DNA of 64,000 bases from Portibacter marinus (GCF_021533195.1 NZ_JAJNKB010000003.1:335001-399000); one strand, 5' to 3'. Numbered from the stretch's first letter, positions 44,604 to 54,571 are shown. Notes: generated from the sequence alone by a model not told the origin. Numbers and translations: made by a program.

Positions 44604-47435
44604 ATGACCAGCTATTTCAAAAGGAATGTAATTTTGTGGGCATTACTCATTTTGCCCTTTCACTGTGATGCAGGTATTCCAACTATTGAGTTATTCTCCC
44701 CGATCGACAGCTTTATTGAGATTAGTGACTTTGCCCAGGTTTACGTCGAACCAAAAGGTCACTCAGACTGGAATGAAGTTTATCAAAATATCCAGGGATC
44801 TGAAACTTACAGAACTGACGACCTGCCAAATTTCGGTAAATTCAATCAAAGCAGATACGCTTATTGGGTCTATTTTAAGATCAATACTTCAACAAGTTTT
44901 CCTTCGTCACACTACTATCTGAAGACCAAGTCCAGGGGGCTGATGCAACTGTTTCAAATTCACGAAGACGAGCTTGTCCATTCTGCAAAAAGTGGTTTCT
45001 ATGTCAAGCGTTCTGAACATCCTAAGCATGTCAATATGAATGATAAGTTTGCGCTTCCATTTAAACTTGAACCGGGAAGTAACTATGAATTTCTTTTACA
45101 TCTAGAAAGTACTGTCAACTTTAATAAAAATTTTGACATAGCGCTATACGCCGAAGATTATAATGACTCAGGAAATCGGAGTTATCGTGTGGCAGCCTAC
45201 TTTATTCTGGGTGGTTTTTTAGTAACATTGACCATCATAGCCTTACTTGCATTCTCCATTTTTATCTACAATAAAGAAAGAGCATTTCTTTTTTATGCGC
45301 TATACATTGCTGCAATAGTTGCCTTTTATGTGCGATTATACAGCATGCAGAATCCTGACTGGTTCATTCTTCCTCATTATCTTCATTACTATTGGGTTTA
45401 TTTGCCCATATTATTTGCAAGCTATTTTGCCTATTCCTTTTTCATCATGTATTTTCTGGAAACCAGGAAGAAATATCCAAAGTTTCATAAATTGATCAAG
45501 TATTTTCTTTGGTCGTTAATAGCTGTATTCACTATTGACAGAATACTCATTTTAGTTGATACCAACTGGTCATACCGCTTTATTTATTTTTCCAGATACG
45601 TCATTCACCTTTGTACGGTCCTCTTTTTGCTTTACTTGTTGACCATTCATAAAAACAAACTGGTTTGGTTCATTGTATCCGGCACGTCCATCTTGTTGTT
45701 TTCGCTTCTGGTTTCCCAATCCCTTTCATACCAAAAAGTTTTCATGGCGGGATTTCTGGACTCATCAGACATTCCGATGATGGTTGGAATCTTACTGGAA
45801 ATCTTTTGCCTCTTTCTAGGATTGGGATATAAGTCCAAACTTGTCGAAAAAGAGAAAAATAAAGCGATGAGTACCCTCCAATTGATTGAACAAAAGTCGA
45901 AGTATCTGCAGGAAATGAACGAAATGCGTAATCATCTTTATACTGGAATTACCCATGAATTCCGAACTCCTCTAACGCTTATATTAGGATTATCAGAAAA
46001 GTTGAAAGTAAATAGCAACGGCATCAATAATAAACAGGACCTCCAAATGATCCATAGGAATGGCAAGCAATTGCTGGACTTGATCAATAAAATTCTGGAA
46101 GTATCCAAAATAGATGAAAATGGTATCCAACCTCATTATGGAAATGGCAATATCGCAACCTATATTCGTTATTTGGTCGATAGTCTATCTTCATTAGGTC
46201 ATAGAAAAAATATTGAAGTGGTGTTTTATTCTGAACAGGATGAAATCTATATGGATTATGATCGGGAGATGATCTGTACCATCATTGAAAATTTAATTGC
46301 CAATGCTGTCAAGTTTTCACCCAAAGATTCTCGCATCATCATTCATTTGAAGGCTCAAGAGGAAAAAGCGCTGACTATTAATGTAAAGGATCGAGGAATT
46401 GGCATTTCAGAAAAGGATTTGCCATTCGTCTTTGACAAATACTTTCGCGTTGAACAAAAGAAATTGACCACAGGTACAGGCTTAGGACTTTCACTGGTTA
46501 AATCATATGTGGAGACACTTGGCGGAAAAATTCAGGTGAAAAGTAAATTGGGAATTGGAAGTGTTTTTACCGTAAGTCTACCCATACGGAATGAGTCAGA
46601 ATTACTATTTGATGAAGCTGCTTTGGACGAAACTAGCCCAACATCTTTAGCAAAACCGATCCACTCCAGTTTTATGATGCAGGAGGATCAACCTTGCATA
46701 TTAGTCGTGGAAGATAGTGAAGATGTAACCTATTTTGTAGCTCAATGTCTGAATGAATATTCCGTCATTTTTGCAAAAAATGGGAGGGAGGGACTTTCCA
46801 AGATAAAAGAAATGAAACCTGATCTAATCATTTCCGACATCATGATGCCGATCATGGATGGCATTGAGTTTTGCAAAGAAGTTAAGACCAATACTTCTAC
46901 CAGTGATATTCCAATCATTTTACTGACTGCCAAAACTAAGGACTCTGACAGGCTCTTTGCATACACACAAGGTGCTGATGCTTATATATCAAAACCTTTC
47001 TCAAAAGTAGAACTACTAACCAGAGTCAAACAACTGATAGCTTCAACAAAGCGATACAAAGCTCAAAAAGACCCATTGCTCCGAAAGTTTAATAAAGATA
47101 AAGTTAATGATGATGATTCTATGTTTCTGCAAAAAGCCGTTAAGGTGATCAGAGATAATTTAGATAACCATGTTTTTGGACCTCCACTTTTTGCCAAACT
47201 CATGGGAATGAGTGACTCATTACTTTATAAAAAGTTAAAAGGAATAAGTGGAAAATCAACTGCTTTGTTTATCAGGTCTGTGAGATTAGATCACGCGCGT
47301 TCCTTACTCATGAAAACCCATTTAAATGTATCAGAAGTAGCCCGGAATTGTGGATTTAAAGACGTTTCCTGGTTCAGCAGAGCATTTAAAAAAGAATTTG
47401 GATATTCTCCCAGTGAAATTAAGACGGAACACTAG
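44604..47435 (+). CDS. Hybrid sensor kinase with 7TMR-DISM input, receiver and AraC-type output
   Basis: 943 residues. Signal peptide, a periplasmic 7TMR-DISM extracellular domain (about 30-190), seven transmembrane helices (about 195-410, starting VAAYFILGGFLVTLTIIALL), a HisKA domain with GITHEFRTPLT (His451), a HATPase with NLIANAVKFSP and GTGLGLSLVKSYVE, a receiver with DLIISDIMMPIMDG (Asp745) and a C-terminal AraC helix-turn-helix (LDHARSLLMKTHLNVSEVAR, GFKDVSWFSRAFKKEFGYSP). A single protein therefore senses, phosphorylates and binds DNA, as in Bacteroides hybrid two-component systems, but with a membrane 7TM input. The TonB receptor gene 207 bases downstream is a plausible target. Confidence 0.93.
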   Translation: MTSYFKRNVILWALLILPFHCDAGIPTIELFSPIDSFIEISDFAQVYVEPKGHSDWNEVYQNIQGSETYRTDDLPNFGKFNQSRYAYWVYFKINTSTSFPSSHYYLKTKSRGLMQLFQIHEDELVHSAKSGFYVKRSEHPKHVNMNDKFALPFKLEPGSNYEFLLHLESTVNFNKNFDIALYAEDYNDSGNRSYRVAAYFILGGFLVTLTIIALLAFSIFIYNKERAFLFYALYIAAIVAFYVRLYSMQNPDWFILPHYLHYYWVYLPILFASYFAYSFFIMYFLETRKKYPKFHKLIKYFLWSLIAVFTIDRILILVDTNWSYRFIYFSRYVIHLCTVLFLLYLLTIHKNKLVWFIVSGTSILLFSLLVSQSLSYQKVFMAGFLDSSDIPMMVGILLEIFCLFLGLGYKSKLVEKEKNKAMSTLQLIEQKSKYLQEMNEMRNHLYTGITHEFRTPLTLILGLSEKLKVNSNGINNKQDLQMIHRNGKQLLDLINKILEVSKIDENGIQPHYGNGNIATYIRYLVDSLSSLGHRKNIEVVFYSEQDEIYMDYDREMICTIIENLIANAVKFSPKDSRIIIHLKAQEEKALTINVKDRGIGISEKDLPFVFDKYFRVEQKKLTTGTGLGLSLVKSYVETLGGKIQVKSKLGIGSVFTVSLPIRNESELLFDEAALDETSPTSLAKPIHSSFMMQEDQPCILVVEDSEDVTYFVAQCLNEYSVIFAKNGREGLSKIKEMKPDLIISDIMMPIMDGIEFCKEVKTNTSTSDIPIILLTAKTKDSDRLFAYTQGADAYISKPFSKVELLTRVKQLIASTKRYKAQKDPLLRKFNKDKVNDDDSMFLQKAVKVIRDNLDNHVFGPPLFAKLMGMSDSLLYKKLKGISGKSTALFIRSVRLDHARSLLMKTHLNVSEVARNCGFKDVSWFSRAFKKEFGYSPSEIKTEH

Positions 47436-47642
47436 ATACACTGAACCTTTTATCTTCCTTAAAAATATTGACAAACTGTGGGTTAACTTTCATCAAAACA
47501 GCTGAATTACAGAATAGTACAAGAAAAATAGAAGTATTATGAAATACGTCATTAATCATAATGAATAGTGAAACTGAGTTTTCACCTAATCATCTAGCTT
47601 TACTGTATTGGAAGTTGTTATAACCCTAATAAACCAAGCCCA

Positions 47643-50036
47643 ATGAAAACCAAGATGTACGCTTTTACATCAGTTTTGCTAAAACTGATGCTCTTTTCTC
47701 AATTACTGAGCGCTCAAAATATTTCAGGAAAAGTATTACAGGAGGATGATGCTCCTTTAGAGTTTGCTAATGTTATTCTTTTTCAATCCGTGGATTCCAC
47801 ATTGTATAAAGGCGCAATCACTGATGCCAATGGCGAATTTAACGTTTCAATTCTACCAGGTCAATACATACTGCGGATCAGTATGATTGGATTTGTAGAA
47901 AGCTCAAGTCCTATAGAAATTGTTCAGAGTGACCAGAACATCAACATTGGCACACATATTTTAATGACAGATCACACCCAATTAGATGAAGTAACTGTCT
48001 CGGCCAAAAAAGTGCTCTTTGAAAAAAAAGCTGATAGAACTACGATTAACGTTCAAAGTAATGCTATCAATAAAGGGAGTTCGGTACTTGAAGTTTTATC
48101 CATGAGTCCCGGAGTCACGGTGACGAGGGAAAGCATTAGCATGGGAGGCAAGACAGGTGTCAATGTGATGCTCAATGAAAAGATCGTCAGACTACCTATA
48201 GATGCCGTCATTTCATTGCTCGACGGCATGAGTGCTGACAATGTAGAAGAGATAGAATTAATTACTAATCCTGGCTCCGAATATGAAGCAGAAGGGAATG
48301 CCGGGTATATTAACATACGAACTAAAAAAGATCAAGACTTAGGGACCAGAGGCAGGATGGTAATCGGCAGTGGTTATAACAGAGGACCAAATGTCAATCT
48401 TGCAGGTAATCTTTCTCATAAAATGGAAAAATTTTACATAGATGGCGATTACTCTTACTCTTATGATAAAAACATTTTTCAATTTAATACAGCCAGTGTA
48501 CTTAGAGGAAATGGACAGATTTATGAAAGTGAAAGCAAAAACAAAAGAAATCCCTATACTCAGTTCCACAACTATAATCTTGGATTCAATTGGAGTGCAA
48601 CACCAGACACAGAAGTCAGTCTTAATCTTTCTGGAATAAACAGATTTTGGGTTACGAATGATACTGTAAATGCTTTTGAAGTAATTGATGGCAATCTCAT
48701 TACAGATTCTGATATCTATATTTTTGAGAAAAATACCTGGCTGAATTTCTCAAGCAGCCTTGGATTCAGGCATCAAATCAATGATAATCAGTCTATCAAA
48801 GGCTTCTACGATTATCTATACTATCAGAACAATCAACCCACTGAGTACACTTTAATAGAGCAGTTGATGGATGCGCGCAGTATGCTATTTCTTGAGAAGT
48901 ATACACCCATCCGCTTTCACATAGGAAATGTAGATTATACCAATCAGATGAATTCTGACTTTCAATTAAAAATGGGTGGCAAGATCGCCATCAGTAATTT
49001 CGATAATGATATTGATTCACGAGAGTCAGGGTCTGCGTACAGTCAAATTATCGATGAATTAGCAGCACAGGCCACGATGGATGAAAACATCATAGGAGTA
49101 TATTCTAGTGTAAGCTATCAGATCAGCCCATTTGATCAACTGAACGCGGGTATAAGATATGAGCATACCATTACACAACTGAGTTCCGATACTGAAGCTA
49201 ATTTTGTGGACAGGAACTACGGAAACTGGTTCCCTAACATCAATTACTCACATCGTTTTGATGCTCAAAATGCTATCAATTTAGCTTTAAACAGCAGAGT
49301 AACCAGACCCACTTATACAGACTTGGCACCTTTTGTTTTCTTTCTATCTCCCAGTGTATTGGTACAAGGGAACTCATCCTTATTGCCGGCAATTACCCAT
49401 GGAGTAGATGTGAGTTATACCTATAAGAGCTATTGGATTTCTTTAAAATACAATCGAATCCAAAATTTGATCGTTGGTTTCCAACCAGCAACCGGCGGCT
49501 CAGATCAATATATCGTGTGGGCGCCACAGAATATTCCTCAAAGCAACGCATATATCGCCGAATTGACAGTACCTTTTAATCTGACAGATTGGTGGACGGT
49601 TAATAACACTTTGTTGGCCAGCAGAACAGAATTGATTTTAGGAGACGACAGATCGTCTATTATTCAGGACAATTTTACAATTAATCACTCGCAGCAAATC
49701 AGCTTATCAAAGGCTTTCAGCCTGAATTTATCTGCCAACTACATACATAATAATTTCTGGGGAATCAGTGTATTTGAACCTTTAATGATGGTTAATATTG
49801 GTGTGAGTAAAAAAATGAAGAATGGAGCCAATTTAGCGCTTCGCGGTTCAGACATATTTCACACTTTTATTTGGAGATCGTCAACTGAAACGGAGCAGAA
49901 CGACTACTTTATAGACTTTGATGTCAGTCTTCGATCCATTGACTTAACGTATACATATCCCTTTGGTAATAATAAGGCTAAGCAAGTGCAAATTGAAACC
50001 GGCTCTTCTGAAGAGAGAAGCAGGGTGAGTTTTTAA
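47643..50036 (+). CDS. TonB-dependent receptor family outer membrane protein
   Basis: 797 residues. Signal peptide (MLFSQLLSAQ), CarboxypepD_reg-like domain (ISGKVLQEDDAPLEFANVIL, YILRISMIGFVESSSPI), plug region (GSSVLEVLSMSPGVTVTRES, ADNVEEIELITNPGSEYEAE) and a C-terminal beta-barrel of the OMP_b-brl_3 type with N-x-S-x-R-V-T-R-P-T-Y (about residues 553-563). This subgroup resembles FecA-like or FusA-like receptors rather than SusC; the ligand is unknown. It is probably controlled by the adjacent hybrid kinase. Its terminator is at 50064-50099. Confidence 0.88.
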   Translation: MKTKMYAFTSVLLKLMLFSQLLSAQNISGKVLQEDDAPLEFANVILFQSVDSTLYKGAITDANGEFNVSILPGQYILRISMIGFVESSSPIEIVQSDQNINIGTHILMTDHTQLDEVTVSAKKVLFEKKADRTTINVQSNAINKGSSVLEVLSMSPGVTVTRESISMGGKTGVNVMLNEKIVRLPIDAVISLLDGMSADNVEEIELITNPGSEYEAEGNAGYINIRTKKDQDLGTRGRMVIGSGYNRGPNVNLAGNLSHKMEKFYIDGDYSYSYDKNIFQFNTASVLRGNGQIYESESKNKRNPYTQFHNYNLGFNWSATPDTEVSLNLSGINRFWVTNDTVNAFEVIDGNLITDSDIYIFEKNTWLNFSSSLGFRHQINDNQSIKGFYDYLYYQNNQPTEYTLIEQLMDARSMLFLEKYTPIRFHIGNVDYTNQMNSDFQLKMGGKIAISNFDNDIDSRESGSAYSQIIDELAAQATMDENIIGVYSSVSYQISPFDQLNAGIRYEHTITQLSSDTEANFVDRNYGNWFPNINYSHRFDAQNAINLALNSRVTRPTYTDLAPFVFFLSPSVLVQGNSSLLPAITHGVDVSYTYKSYWISLKYNRIQNLIVGFQPATGGSDQYIVWAPQNIPQSNAYIAELTVPFNLTDWWTVNNTLLASRTELILGDDRSSIIQDNFTINHSQQISLSKAFSLNLSANYIHNNFWGISVFEPLMMVNIGVSKKMKNGANLALRGSDIFHTFIWRSSTETEQNDYFIDFDVSLRSIDLTYTYPFGNNKAKQVQIETGSSEERSRVSF

Positions 50037-50063
50037 GGAAATATGAAGCAAATTTTTCCATTG

Positions 50064-50099
50064 GTCTCCCGTTATTGAACGCCAGTTCTAGCGGGAGAC
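50064..50099. terminator. Bidirectional hairpin terminator
   Basis: GTCTCCCG (50064-50071) pairs with CGGGAGAC (50092-50099), and an inner GAAC/GTTC stem closes the loop; TCTATTTTA follows. It lies between the convergent TonB receptor and EnvC-like genes. Confidence 0.7.
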
Positions 50100-50105
50100 T
50101 CTATT

Positions 50106-51278
50106 TTAATTACTCAACCACACCTGTGGATTCTGGGTTTTATTATCCTTCCATATCTCGAAATGAAATTCGCTGCTGTCATCTTTCACTTCGAGTCTTC
50201 CCAGCACTTGATCTTTGCTGACCTGGTCACCTTTCTTTACAAAAGCTTCACCAAGCCTTGAGTAAACTGTATAATATTTTCCATGTTCTAAAATGACAGT
50301 CACCCCGAAACCTGACATTTGGGAAACACTCACCACCTTTCCTTCATAAACAGCCATAACCTCTGCATTTAAAGGCGCTCTCATATCAACCCCATTGTTA
50401 CTGATGGTGATGTTTTTCATGGTGGGGTGTGGCTGTTTGCCATACTTTGAGGTAATGACACCACCCCTAACCGGAGCAGTCATATTACCTCTCAGTTGAT
50501 CAAAAGCTGAATCCGTCGAGCTTATTTCTTTTGATGCTTTCAATTCTGATTTTAACACGGTCTCAATTTCTGCATTCATCCTTTCCCGATCCTTTCTTTG
50601 CTTATCCAAATTTTCCCTTAATAGACTTTCGTCTTCCTGTAACGAAGCGATCATTACATTCTGTCTTGCCTGTTCATTTTCAAGCTTTGCAGACTGTTCC
50701 GCAATCCTTTTAAGTGCATCTCTTTTTTGATCCTTGTCCTGGCTCATGGAGGCAATTTGAGATTCCAATAAGGCCTGCTCTTTTTTGATGTAGGCCAATT
50801 TATCACCAACGTATTCCTGGAGTCTGTAGTATACATTAGCTCGGAGTAAACCCTGGCTGACGGATTCTGAGGATAGTAGAGCCAATATGGGGTTATGAAG
50901 AGCCCTTTGTCTGTATACAGCCCTAAGCACCTTATTATATTGAAGTTTTAGAGAATCAACCTTCCTTTGCTTCTCCTCCTGTTCAAAAGCATGGCTTAAA
51001 ATATCTTTCTCTATCAGCTCTATTTCTTCACTTACCTGCTCCAAGAGTAGCTTTCTATTTGCTATCTGAGATTCAATAATGACCAGGTCTGATAGTATGA
51101 CCTTTTTATTTTGAGCAGTCTCTTTCAGAAGTTCATTGGTATCATCGATCTTTTGAATGATGTCGTTTCTTCTCTGTTCAAGATCTTCTCTGGATTGACC
51201 ATTGACCTTAAAACTCGCGAGGAGAATAAGAAGAAGGTATAGAAAACCTGATGTCTTTTTCAACGTTAAGTTCCACAT
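50106..51278 (-). CDS. EnvC-like murein hydrolase activator with degenerate LytM domain
   Basis: 390 residues from the ATG at 51278, chosen because it opens a signal peptide (KKTSGFLYLLLILLASFKVNGQ-type, residues 7-28 region); the frame extends further upstream only as antisense-like sequence. Long coiled coil at about 30-260, then a LytM domain at about 270-390. The catalytic site is missing: the usual HxGxD reads NNGVDM and the HxH reads EFHFEIW, as in EnvC-type activators that switch on amidases at the division site instead of cleaving peptidoglycan. It overlaps the upstream DUF4292 gene by 71 bases and is the last gene of a three-gene envelope operon. Confidence 0.88.
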   Translation of the reverse strand: MWNLTLKKTSGFLYLLLILLASFKVNGQSREDLEQRRNDIIQKIDDTNELLKETAQNKKVILSDLVIIESQIANRKLLLEQVSEEIELIEKDILSHAFEQEEKQRKVDSLKLQYNKVLRAVYRQRALHNPILALLSSESVSQGLLRANVYYRLQEYVGDKLAYIKKEQALLESQIASMSQDKDQKRDALKRIAEQSAKLENEQARQNVMIASLQEDESLLRENLDKQRKDRERMNAEIETVLKSELKASKEISSTDSAFDQLRGNMTAPVRGGVITSKYGKQPHPTMKNITISNNGVDMRAPLNAEVMAVYEGKVVSVSQMSGFGVTVILEHGKYYTVYSRLGEAFVKKGDQVSKDQVLGRLEVKDDSSEFHFEIWKDNKTQNPQVWLSN

Positions 51279-51963
51279 CTTTAAAGGAGATAGAAAGCTC
51301 ATTTTCATTATCAACGACAATTTTACGAAAGTAGGCAAATATCTGACTATCTGAAGTCGAATTATATTCATCCAGATCCATGACGACTGCGGTTTTGGTA
51401 GCTTCGTCTCTGACCGTGGTTCGGACCAATCGGAAGTTTCCATTGGTAAATGTATGCGCAATACGATACTCATCGAATGCCGGATAAATCTGCAAACTAT
51501 CCCGATCAAAGTAAGTGACGGTATTATCAACGGGATGGAGGTAAGGATTTCCGATCATGAGGTCCTGTATCATTTCGAAGTCCAGGTCAACACCGGCTAA
51601 TTTCGAAATTTCATCTATTGATTCTCTGATAAAAGTCTTTTGCAAGCGCTCAATAACGAAAACAGAATCCTGCGTAATCAATACCCGACCTACTTCGAAT
51701 CCCAGTTTGGACGCAGACATCCAGATGGCGCTGTCTTTAACCATTCTAATTTTAGCACTTACAGACCCATTGAACATATCTGATTTAATGCCCAGGTTTG
51801 TATCTGCATTTAACCGATCGAAACTAAATCTTCCGGCTTGAACTCTTTTGATGGTCTCAGCCGCCGAAAGTTCCTTCATTCCTGAGGTTCCTTTTCCTGC
51901 TTTTTTGGCTCCAGTACAGGAAACCACCAGTAAAAGACTAATTATTAAGATTTGCTTCACCAC
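51208..51963 (-). CDS. DUF4292-family lipoprotein
   Basis: 251 residues. Only GTG codons (51963, 51960) are available to start the signal peptide MVKQILIISLLLVVSCTG, with lipobox VVSC. The remainder (RFSFDRLNADTNLGIKSDMF, ISVEKLGFEVGRVLI-like ASKLGFEVGRVLITQDSVFV) matches DUF4292, a family that resembles the LolA/LppX fold and may carry lipids across the periplasm. It overlaps both neighbours (26 bases with the TPR gene, 71 with envC-like), indicating tight translational coupling. Function in this operon is unproven. Confidence 0.8.
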   Translation of the reverse strand: MVKQILIISLLLVVSCTGAKKAGKGTSGMKELSAAETIKRVQAGRFSFDRLNADTNLGIKSDMFNGSVSAKIRMVKDSAIWMSASKLGFEVGRVLITQDSVFVIERLQKTFIRESIDEISKLAGVDLDFEMIQDLMIGNPYLHPVDNTVTYFDRDSLQIYPAFDEYRIAHTFTNGNFRLVRTTVRDEATKTAVVMDLDEYNSTSDSQIFAYFRKIVVDNENELSISFKDVELNVEKDIRFSIPSSYSPREF

Positions 51964-53431
51964 TTATTTTTTTGTTGATCCGATCAGGGTTACCGCCTGC
52001 CTTAATGGCCATTTTCCAACTTTCCTTTGCAGCCGATTGTTCGTCTAATGCCCAGAGGACATCACCTTGATGCTCCAGCATTCTGGGATTACTGGCTGTG
52101 GCCCCACTTATCGCTTTTTTGATCAGTTCCAGTGAAGAATCGTAGTCCTTCTCATTAAATTTGATTTTGCTTTCCAGTAAATTTATTTCAGGAGTCACCG
52201 CCGGATTATTGCCGGAAACCATCCTGGCCTCAGCAGCTGACATTTGGGCTTCCCCTAAATCACCAATTTCCAAATAGGAGACACTATTATAGTAGTAAGC
52301 TAATGCTTGATTAGGATAAACATCGATGGCCTTCTCACTATATTCCCTCATGGTCTTAAAATCCTGAATAAGATCTAAGGTCAGAAATAATTGTGACCAA
52401 ACCGTCCAAATCGATTTATCTATGTCCACAGATGCAGCATATGCCTCACTTGCATTCTCCAGCTTTTGTGAATAGAAGTAAATATCTCCTAATATGCTTT
52501 TCACTTTGGCATTCTTAGGATAGATTTCATCCATGATCAGCGTAATGTCCAGTAAACTCTGACCCAATTCGTCTTCGCTTGTATTTGCAAATTCCTGCAA
52601 ATATGGAATCAATTCAATAACCTTTTTGTCGAGATCAATTCTCTGATCCTTGATGACCGGCACCAATGATCTCAGGTAATTCGCATCTTTGTTTTTACCA
52701 GAAGATTTTGAAAAAAGGAGAGCCGTTTCGTCGTCAGGATCTATCTCTAGGATCCTGGTCATCACCTTATTAGCATCACTTTCTTTGTCCATTGACCTCA
52801 GATATCCGGCGATATTGTGTAAGTATCTGGTTTCAGAAGGATACATTTCGCTCAACTTCTCTAGTTCTTTGAGCGCATCTTTTTCCTTCCCCATGACGTC
52901 ATAGATTTCAAACTTTCTCTGAATAATCTCCTCCGTTATACCTCTGTTCTCCTCTAGTTTATCTAATATCTTGATGGCATCTTTAGGCTGATCTGCCTTT
53001 AAGTAATGGTAACTCGCTTGTAAATAATGATATTCATTAAGCGGGTCTTCCTGCGTATACTTTTCGTATAGCTTGGCAGCCTCTTCATCATTATTGTTGA
53101 GACTAAGCAAATCGGTCAGCTGAATTAAATACCATTGATTGGAAGGTTCCGCGTCATAAGCTCTCTGTGCATATGTCAACGCAGTAGAAAAGTCATCATT
53201 TTTTACATAGATGCGCGAAAGTTCGTAGGCTGCAGCTATTTCGTTATGTTCTTCCAGTAATCTCTTGTATATTTTTACCGCTTCTTCCAAGTCGCCCAGC
53301 AAAACCTCTTTTTTCGCTGCGATCAAAAGGTCTTGAGCAGCAATATCTGATTCCGTATATATTCCCTGCGAAATACTACTTGTAATGCCCATCACCAGTA
53401 AGAAAATGACCAGTTTAAATTTAATGTACAT
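51938..53431 (-). CDS. Exported tetratricopeptide-repeat protein
   Basis: 497 residues with a signal peptide (LLVMGITSSISQG). Tandem TPRs run through most of the length: AAYELSRIYVKNDDFSTALT YAQ in the first third, NEYHYLQASYHYLKADQPKD, TRYLHNIAGYLRSMDKESDA, LAYYYNSVSYLEIGDLGEAQ and MLEHQGDVLWALDEQSAAKE. TPR arrays assemble protein complexes. It is the first gene of the operon with the DUF4292 lipoprotein and the EnvC-like activator, which suggests a periplasmic role in cell-envelope maintenance. Confidence 0.85.
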   Translation of the reverse strand: MYIKFKLVIFLLVMGITSSISQGIYTESDIAAQDLLIAAKKEVLLGDLEEAVKIYKRLLEEHNEIAAAYELSRIYVKNDDFSTALTYAQRAYDAEPSNQWYLIQLTDLLSLNNNDEEAAKLYEKYTQEDPLNEYHYLQASYHYLKADQPKDAIKILDKLEENRGITEEIIQRKFEIYDVMGKEKDALKELEKLSEMYPSETRYLHNIAGYLRSMDKESDANKVMTRILEIDPDDETALLFSKSSGKNKDANYLRSLVPVIKDQRIDLDKKVIELIPYLQEFANTSEDELGQSLLDITLIMDEIYPKNAKVKSILGDIYFYSQKLENASEAYAASVDIDKSIWTVWSQLFLTLDLIQDFKTMREYSEKAIDVYPNQALAYYYNSVSYLEIGDLGEAQMSAAEARMVSGNNPAVTPEINLLESKIKFNEKDYDSSLELIKKAISGATASNPRMLEHQGDVLWALDEQSAAKESWKMAIKAGGNPDRINKKISGEANLNN

Positions 53432-53482
53432 CTAATGTGTTTTCTTGTAATCGTAAATATAACGTGCGCAAAACGTAAAAGA

Positions 53483-53510
53483 TTGGTCTTTGGGGTTTTT
53501 ATTACCTTTG
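53483..53510 (+). promoter_or_regulatory. Bacteroidota-type promoter for rlmN
   Basis: TTGG at 53483 and a perfect TACCTTTG (TAnnTTTG) at 53503-53510, separated by about 17 bases. The ATG of rlmN is at 53515, four bases beyond the -7 element, so the transcript would begin at or within a base or two of the start codon. Confidence 0.65.
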
Positions 53511-53514
53511 CATC

Positions 53515-54567
53515 ATGTCAGAAACAGTCATTAAAGCAGATATTCGAAAGTTTTCGGTGGAAGATTTGAAAGTGCTCATGAAAGAACAAGGGGAACCAGC
53601 TTTTAGGGCTAAGCAAATATATGAGTGGTTGTGGAAAAAAGGTGCTGTTGGTTTTGACCAAATGACCAATCTTTCTAAAGGTTTGCGTGAATTTTTGAAG
53701 GAGAATTTCATCATTAATGCCATTTCGCTCGATAAGTTTCAGCGCTCCAATGACGGCACCATTAAATCCAGATTCAAACTTCATGATGAACATTTTATCG
53801 AATCAGTGTTGATTCCTGTACCTGATGATCGCAGGTTTACTGTTTGTGTTTCTTCCCAGGTGGGTTGTAGTCTTACCTGCAAATTTTGCGCGACGGGTCA
53901 AATGAAACGGATGCGAAATCTGGATGCCGGAGAGATCTATGATCAGGTGGTTAAGGTCAATCAGCAAAGTCTGGAAACCTTTGATCACCCATTAACCAAT
54001 ATCGTTTATATGGGTATGGGTGAGCCTTTATTAGCCTATAAGAATGTATTGGAGAGTGTGGAATTGATTACCGGAGATCACGGGCTCAATATGTCACCTC
54101 GAAGGATCACAGTCAGTACAGCAGGTATCGCCAAAATGATCCGGAAATTGGCTGATGATGGTGTCAAATTTAATTTGGCTTTATCCTTACATGCCGCTGA
54201 CGATATGAAGAGAAACGAAATCATGCCCATTAATGAAACCAATACCCTTGAAGCACTGATGGATGCTTTGGATTATTTTTATCAGAAAACGAGGAATAAA
54301 ATCAGTTACGAATACATAGCCTTCAAAAACTTTAATGATTCGCTGGAAGACGCGAAAAATCTGTCCAGACTTTGTAAACGTTTTCCCGTCAATGTGAACA
54401 TTATTGAATATAATCCTATAGATGGAGTGGAATTTGTTAAAAGTAAAGAAGATGCTGTCGATGAATTTGCATCTTATCTTAGAAAGCAGGATATTATGGT
54501 GACCATTAGAAGGAGTCGAGGTAAAGATATTGATGCAGCATGTGGGCAGTTAGCAAATAAAGATTAG
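53515..54567 (+). CDS. rlmN: Dual-specificity rRNA/tRNA methyltransferase RlmN
   Basis: 350 residues. Radical-SAM cluster motif CSLTCKFCATG (Cys118, Cys122, Cys125), preceded by RFTVCVSSQVGC and followed by NIVYMGMGEPLLAYKNVLES. The second catalytic cysteine, which forms the methylene-bridged intermediate, is Cys343 in DIDAACGQLA. The N-terminal helix-rich accessory domain (PAFRAKQIYEWLWKKGA) is intact. RlmN methylates C2 of A2503 in 23S rRNA and A37 in some tRNAs. An 85-residue unknown protein begins four bases after its stop, so the two are co-transcribed. Confidence 0.97.
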   Translation: MSETVIKADIRKFSVEDLKVLMKEQGEPAFRAKQIYEWLWKKGAVGFDQMTNLSKGLREFLKENFIINAISLDKFQRSNDGTIKSRFKLHDEHFIESVLIPVPDDRRFTVCVSSQVGCSLTCKFCATGQMKRMRNLDAGEIYDQVVKVNQQSLETFDHPLTNIVYMGMGEPLLAYKNVLESVELITGDHGLNMSPRRITVSTAGIAKMIRKLADDGVKFNLALSLHAADDMKRNEIMPINETNTLEALMDALDYFYQKTRNKISYEYIAFKNFNDSLEDAKNLSRLCKRFPVNVNIIEYNPIDGVEFVKSKEDAVDEFASYLRKQDIMVTIRRSRGKDIDAACGQLANKD

Positions 54568-54571
54568 TAAG

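Noticed and set aside
51279-51530. 84-codon upstream extension of the EnvC-like protein
   Set aside because: Lies wholly within the DUF4292 gene in another frame and would bury the signal peptide.
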